Part shown: positions 5,541-8,547 of the stretch, piece by piece | Layout: every line of letters starts with the position of its first letter | Position numbering within the stretch: position 1 is the stretch's first letter | Assembly: GCA_015904075.1 (NCBI GenBank) | Contig: JABMDH010000040.1 | Span: 5,651-14,197 of the forward strand | Origin: Nitrospira sp. | Lineage (GTDB): Bacteria; Nitrospirota; Nitrospiria; Nitrospirales; Nitrospiraceae | DNA length: 8,547 nucleotides | Direction: 5' to 3' | Translations under genes and position numbers: made by a program | Notes under the pieces: model-generated | What the model was told of the DNA's origin: nothing | What the model saw: only the letters and a program-made list of their open reading frames with translations | The model's database searches: none

Positions 5541-6578
5541 TCAGAGTGCCGCAGGGGCAGGCACCGCGTCCGATGCCGTGCCGTCCATGTAGCCCCAGAC
5601 TCGCAGGAGATCAAGCGTCAGACTCGCGCCGTACGTCGGACCGTAGTCACGCTCCGCAAGCTTACCCATACTATCGTTCCACGTTTCAAACCGCAGCGGT
5701 CCGCCGGATAAAGCCAGCGACCAGGCAAACTGTTTCTGGCTCTGCCCCGATGTATTGACGAAGATCCCCGAGTCCCACATGACGGCAAACTCGACTTCCC
5801 ATGTAGGAATCGTTTCACCTTTGAGGTTCGTACGGTACTGGCCGAACGCGATCGAGGGTTGCACGAGTCCTGCCGTCTGCCTCACGGCATGGAGGACGGC
5901 TCCGTTGTCCTGATAGCTGATCCGCCCCAAGGCAGATGCCCGCACACTCACATCCCCCCAGTGTCCAGAATAGAGCGTCGGTGAAATCTGTAATCGCCTG
6001 ATACCGGCCCGGAGAAACCCCTGTTGATAGATCGTCCCGACAGAAAACCCGCCGCCCATGAAGATGACTTTCGGACCACCCAGGGGAAACCATCTGGTCA
6101 GAGACCCATCGATCATCACATCAGTCTCCTTACGAGGAGCCACAGTGGGAACCGACGGCAACTGCCGCAGTTGGTGAATGACTTCGTTCTGGAAAAATTG
6201 ACTCGGTTCATCACTCGTGGGGCTGACCCCGGTCGTGAGATTCGTACTCCAGCCCTCAAACTTCCCGCCCCAATGTTGAGTCCAACTCAAGGTGATGAGA
6301 TTGAACCCCAGTGTATTCCCCACCGTGGAATCGTACTTGTTCCCTAAACCGTCAATGGGCGTGAAGCGGTTGAGCGTAAGTCCCGTGGTGACGGTGGAAT
6401 ATTGATCGGGAAAGGCCGTACTGCCCCAGTGAACGGACGGCGCAGGGGATTCGCTCCAGGCCGGTGAAGAGACCAGCCCAACGAGAAGAACCGCACTAAG
6501 GATCAGGACGATCCCTCGTTCGACAATATGACCTCTCTCCTCAGCCTGCAACCTCTGTCCCCATCCCTCCATGGTCAC
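5541..6578 (-). CDS. Probable outer-membrane/secreted hypothetical protein
   Basis: A 345-residue protein of unrecognised family. The N-terminus has a short charged lead (about 20 residues) and then a signal-peptide core GIVLILSAVLLVGLVSSPAW, with probable cleavage near SPAWSES. The mature part is rich in Gly, Ser, Thr, Trp and Tyr with alternating strand-like segments (YSTVTTGLTLNRF, LGFNLITLSWTQHWGG, VEFAVMWDSGIFVN, GASLTLDLLRVWGYM), as in outer-membrane beta-barrels; a barrel is my inference. It has no cysteines, so it is not a lipoprotein. The start is uncertain: GTG at 6578 has GGAG ten bases upstream, and ATG at 6572 is an alternative. A possible -10 TATAAG lies upstream on the minus strand, but no good -35. 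It is divergent from the biotin-carboxylase start and converges with the IPT/TIG gene. Confidence 0.75.
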   Translation of the reverse strand: MTMEGWGQRLQAEERGHIVERGIVLILSAVLLVGLVSSPAWSESPAPSVHWGSTAFPDQYSTVTTGLTLNRFTPIDGLGNKYDSTVGNTLGFNLITLSWTQHWGGKFEGWSTNLTTGVSPTSDEPSQFFQNEVIHQLRQLPSVPTVAPRKETDVMIDGSLTRWFPLGGPKVIFMGGGFSVGTIYQQGFLRAGIRRLQISPTLYSGHWGDVSVRASALGRISYQDNGAVLHAVRQTAGLVQPSIAFGQYRTNLKGETIPTWEVEFAVMWDSGIFVNTSGQSQKQFAWSLALSGGPLRFETWNDSMGKLAERDYGPTYGASLTLDLLRVWGYMDGTASDAVPAPAAL

Positions 6579-6779
6579 CCGTCGTGCACTCCGATCATAT
6601 CCCTCACCCGCAGATTGTTCTTATACACCAAGTTCGACAGTTTTCCTCCTATTGAGAAATAACCGGCGCACCCCCTGATACCCTTTCCTGCTAACCGACA
6701 TTGCGCCGCCCTCCCTCGACACCACTCCTGGTCCTATGTTAGCGTACGCGTTCATTTTTCCTGGTCTGCTGGGAATAGT
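6579..6779. other. Divergent intergenic region before the biotin-carboxylase fragment
   Basis: This 201-nt stretch separates the outer-membrane gene from the biotin-carboxylase start and should hold promoters for both. I see a GCGTACGC palindrome (6742-6749) and weak -10-like boxes, TATGTT (6735-6740, plus) and TATAAG (near 6625, minus), but no convincing full promoter. No ORF with coding character is present. Confidence 0.35.
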
Positions 6780-6874
6780 ATGTTCAAGAAAATCCTGGTC
6801 GCCAATCGCGGTGAAATCGCCATGCGCATCATCCGCGCATGCCGCGAATTGAATATCGCCACGGCTGCCATCTA
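6780..6874 (+). pseudogene. Biotin carboxylase N-terminus, truncated after about 32 codons
   Basis: The reading frame from the ATG at 6780 gives [20 protein letters not shown] followed by [12 protein letters not shown], the conserved start of biotin carboxylases (AccC, or the A subunit of pyruvate carboxylase). The intact enzyme uses ATP and bicarbonate to carboxylate biotin on a carrier protein and is about 450-500 residues long. After Tyr32 the family continues with a Ser-Glu-Ala-Asp-like segment; here the sequence changes to the antisense strand of the EamA copy and stops at a TGA ending at 6920. The break at 6874/6875 coincides exactly with the left edge of repeat copy B. The fragment cannot be functional. 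Which biotin-carboxylase subfamily it belongs to cannot be decided from 32 residues. Confidence 0.85.
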
Positions 6875-7302
6875 CCCAGCGTCAAGAGATCGCCGATGTT
6901 CATGCCTGCGCTGGGCTTGACCAGCAACCACAGCCCAACCACGGCGATCGCCGTCGCAAGCAGCGAACGGCCATCGAATCGCCTGAGAATCAACGGCACA
7001 AAAATCACATACAACGCCGTCAGAAAAGCGGAATTCGATGCGCTGGTGTACTGAAGACCGACGGTTTGAAGCGTGTAGCCGAGAAAGAGAAACACGGTGG
7101 TCACCGCGCTGGCAACCAGCATCTCACGACCGTGGACGAGCGGCCGCCTCATCAGTAGAAACCAGATCCCGACGAGGACGGCGCCCAGCAAAAATCTCAA
7201 AAATGTGAAGGAGAGTGGAGGGATTTGCTCAAGCGCCGCCTTGGTAGCGGGAAACGTGGCGCCCCAGATCAGGGTCGTCAGAAGTAGCGCAAGGCGTGGC
7301 AT
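6829..7302 (-). pseudogene. Truncated EamA permease: first half with a foreign 14-residue tail
   Basis: The ATG at 7302 opens a frame identical in kind to the permease at 2293-3162 for about 143 residues, ending at TLG. It then reads 14 residues ([14 protein letters not shown]) encoded by the antisense of the biotin-carboxylase fragment before a TGA at 6829-6831. It keeps the whole first EamA repeat, about five membrane helices, and loses the second. Against the intact copy there are five amino-acid changes (L57H, I61M, L70V, I122V, V136I) out of 23 base differences, so the retained half shows no decay. A five-helix half could insert in the membrane, but a working transporter is doubtful; I treat it as a gene remnant created by the junction. 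Confidence 0.82.
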
Positions 7303-7313
7303 AGAATAAACAA

Positions 7314-7361
7314 TGCTGAGGAGTGAGTGCTGAGAAACACATCGGATGACCTGCCTCAGCG
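7314..7361. repeat. Hairpin with 7-nt-phased repeats (copy B)
   Basis: GCTGAGG (7315-7321) pairs with CCTCAGC (7354-7360), extendable by a T.G pair. Three phased heptads are present: TGCTGAG, GAGTGAG, TGCTGAG (7314-7334). The stem is shifted by one pair relative to copy A yet preserved despite many substitutions around it. Confidence 0.55.
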
Positions 7362-7371
7362 CCTGATACGG

Positions 7372-7575
7372 CTAAGGCTTGCACAGCGGGCACCGCCGCT
7401 GCTCGTTTGCCCCTGCCTGTTCCATCGCGCGAGACGCCCGGTCCTTGTCCGGATAGTCGAACCAGCCTCCTTCCCAAAAATCACTGGAGGATGAATTTGA
7501 CGGCACCTCAGAGCACCGATCACGGTGCAACGTCACCCGGTCAATTGAGCGCGCGATATGAACCCAGTAGGTCAT
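7372..7575 (-). CDS. Small His/Cys protein, 67 residues (second copy)
   Basis: Same protein as at 3232-3435 with a single change, Ser for Leu at residue 48. H17, C21, C62 and C65 and the GGWFDYPDKDR segment are all retained. Eleven of the 67 codons differ silently or in the one changed residue, a pattern expected only for a translated, constrained gene. The ATG at 7575 lacks a Shine-Dalgarno, as in the other copy. Downstream on its strand is the truncated permease; upstream is the second 58-residue gene. Confidence 0.75.
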   Translation of the reverse strand: MTYWVHIARSIDRVTLHRDRCSEVPSNSSSSDFWEGGWFDYPDKDRASRAMEQAGANEQRRCPLCKP

Positions 7576-7583
7576 GCGGAATC

Positions 7584-7653
7584 CGTGAGGCGTATGGGGT
7601 AAGGAGCGCCTGTCAGCAGCCGACCCCTTACCCCTAACTCCTGACCCCTCACG
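7584..7653. repeat. Inverted array of degenerate heptanucleotides (copy B)
   Basis: Four right-arm heptads run in register: ACCCCTT, ACCCCTA, ACTCCTG, ACCCCTC (7623-7650). They pair with the left side in two nested perfect stems: CGTGAGG (7584-7590) with CCTCACG (7647-7653), and GGGGTAAGG (7596-7604) with CCTTACCCC (7626-7634). The spacer is 81 nt here and 94 nt in copy A, and the two cannot be aligned base by base although they share the same design. Confidence 0.65.
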
Positions 7654-7656
7654 TCT

Positions 7657-7833
7657 TTACGGAAGGAGCTGCCACTCGTCCTTTTCGATGAACACTTTGA
7701 CGCCGGTCTGTAACTTTTTGACATCATCCTTCTCAAAAAGCCGCATGTAGCGCTCGATCCGATCGTCGTCATCAATTCGTTCTTCTTGCATCATCCCGTT
7801 GTTGCCTTTGAATCGCCGGAGTAGCACTGCCAT
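7657..7833 (-). CDS. Small acidic protein, 58 residues (second copy)
   Basis: Counterpart of the gene at 3530-3706, with the same length, the same AGGAGG six bases before the ATG at 7833 and three conservative residue changes. The stop codon is TAA here and TGA in the other copy, and similarity ends just after it, which supports this reading frame and 3' end. Function unknown. Confidence 0.82.
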   Translation of the reverse strand: MAVLLRRFKGNNGMMQEERIDDDDRIERYMRLFEKDDVKKLQTGVKVFIEKDEWQLLP

Positions 7834-7874
7834 CGGAATCCTCCTGTCATGCTGGTAGTGAACACATACAACTG

Positions 7875-7908
7875 TGCTACAATAAACGCAACCTTGCGGG
7901 CCGGTCAA
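7875..7908. promoter_or_regulatory. Overlapping divergent promoters sharing one -10 region (copy B)
   Basis: TGC plus TACAAT (7875-7883) on the plus strand and TTGACC (7903-7908), 18 nt, TATTGT (7879-7884) on the minus strand are identical to copy A in every box. The plus promoter serves the zinc-ribbon gene at 7969, the minus promoter the 58-residue gene. Confidence 0.6.
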
Positions 7909-7968
7909 GGGTGTTTATCGACATCCTGCAGTGCGACACCGTGCGTCCGATATCGAACAGGAAAATAC

Positions 7969-8289
7969 ATGCCTCTCTATGAATATCGCTGCGAAGCCTG
8001 TTCCTCGCAATTTGAAGCGGCCCAATCCATTCATGACCGGATCGAAGACACAGAATGCCCTTCGTGTCATGCCCGGCAGGCCACCAGACTCCTCTCTTCC
8101 TTTTCGTCCAAAGTCATCGGTGATCATAAACCTGGATTTGCGGAGATCAAAGCCGCCGCCATGAATAACGAACGAATGGAACGATTCGCCAAACTGCCGC
8201 CGTTGAACGCGAAACGGAATGTGCCGCCGCCGAACACCTCCTTCGATTCAAACACTTCTGCGGGAACAGACTCAGGTTCTGAGCGATAA
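7969..8289 (+). CDS. FmdB-type zinc-ribbon protein (second copy)
   Basis: A 106-residue counterpart of the protein at 3842-4162. All four zinc cysteines (8, 11, 30, 33) are kept. Differences are I49V, V50I and three in the Ser-rich tail (A96T, A97S, S100T); the remaining 19 of 24 base changes are silent. The ATG is preceded by AGGAA, a slightly better ribosome site than in copy A. It lies 70 nt before the second binding-protein gene. Confidence 0.92.
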   Translation: MPLYEYRCEACSSQFEAAQSIHDRIEDTECPSCHARQATRLLSSFSSKVIGDHKPGFAEIKAAAMNNERMERFAKLPPLNAKRNVPPPNTSFDSNTSAGTDSGSER

Positions 8290-8359
8290 CATGGAGTTGT
8301 CTCCGTTACCCGACCACACTGCCCATTCCTACTTGCCTCCTCCGTCGTCCGGAATGGCT

Positions 8360-8547
8360 ATGCGCATCTCCCAACGGCTTACGGTACTTCTGATTCTCCT
8401 CGGCTTGTTTTCGACAAGCCCCGGTAACGCCTCCGAGATTGCCGGCAATCTGGTCATCGCAGGAAACGGGCCTGAGCAAGCCACCATGGAGGCCCTGGCG
8501 CGCGCCTTCGAAAAAGCGAATCCACGCGCCTACGTGGACCTGCTCTG
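8360..8547 (+). CDS. PstS-like periplasmic binding protein, second copy (runs off right edge)
   Basis: The ATG at 8360, behind GGAA, opens a frame of 62 visible residues matching the protein at 4232. The signal peptide (MRISQRLTVLLILLGLFSTS...) differs at about 10 of 25 positions from copy A, while the following 37 mature residues differ at only one (I43M). The frame is open at the window end, so the gene may be complete beyond it. This contrast between a free signal peptide and a constrained mature part supports the predicted cleavage site and indicates that both copies were under selection. Confidence 0.88.
   Translation, partial: MRISQRLTVLLILLGLFSTSPGNASEIAGNLVIAGNGPEQATMEALARAFEKANPRAYVDLL

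Larger units (their letters stand above)
6875..8547. repeat. Diverged direct repeat, copy B (continues past right edge)
   Basis: This repeats 2735-4419 with the same order and orientation. By hand comparison, differences are 23 in 428 nt of the EamA part (5 residues changed), 12 in 204 (1), 16 in 177 (3) and 24 in 321 (5). Spacers vary far more, except the divergent promoter. The left edge is abrupt, inside a biotin-carboxylase gene on one side and a permease gene on the other; only the CCC-type overlap at 6875-6877 is shared. The right end lies outside the window. Confidence 0.97.

Noticed and set aside
6875..8547. Copy B as a mobile element or transposon insertion
   Set aside because: No transposase, integrase, terminal inverted repeat or target-site duplication at the left edge; the content is ordinary genes in the same order as copy A.

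Overview
The window reads as a chromosomal segment of a GC-rich Gram-negative bacterium with a dense gene layout, several Sec-type secreted proteins and a probable outer-membrane protein. The mix of genes (an FmdB-type zinc ribbon, an orphan phosphate-type binding protein with an IPT/TIG partner, an acyl desaturase, a biotin carboxylase start) recalls Nitrospira-like genomes. That placement is an inference from gene style, not from a marker gene.

Left part (1-2292): the 5' end of hemE (uroporphyrinogen decarboxylase) runs leftward out of the window. It is divergent from a membrane fatty-acid desaturase (658-1698) that has a near-consensus promoter and a leader of about 165 nt. A conserved-looking 156-residue protein of unknown function (1707-2177, minus) converges on the desaturase.

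Middle (2293-6578): an EamA/DMT permease, a 67-residue His/Cys protein and a 58-residue acidic protein all lie on the minus strand. Then, from a shared divergent promoter, an FmdB-type zinc-ribbon protein, a PstS-like periplasmic binding protein and a secreted IPT/TIG protein lie on the plus strand. A probable outer-membrane protein converges on them from the right.

Right part (6579-8547): a biotin-carboxylase gene begins at 6780 but is cut after about 32 codons. At 6874/6875 the sequence jumps into a second, diverged copy of the middle block, starting in the middle of the EamA gene and running to the window edge inside a second binding-protein gene. The repeats are 2735-4419 and 6875-8547, about 4.13-4.14 kb apart in direct orientation. 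Hand comparison of the four shared coding segments gives 75 differences in 1130 nt but only 14 amino-acid changes, so the copies diverged while both were functional genes. This points to a join between two related strains' alleles (recombination/merodiploidy, or a metagenome assembly chimera) rather than simple decay after an in-place duplication.

The two copies also act as a built-in comparison. They support the two tiny minus-strand genes as real, show an 82-nt divergent promoter more conserved than the genes it serves, and reveal fast-evolving 7-nt-phased repeats in the spacers around the 67-residue gene. No CRISPR array, tRNA, rRNA, transposase or recognised defence system was seen.
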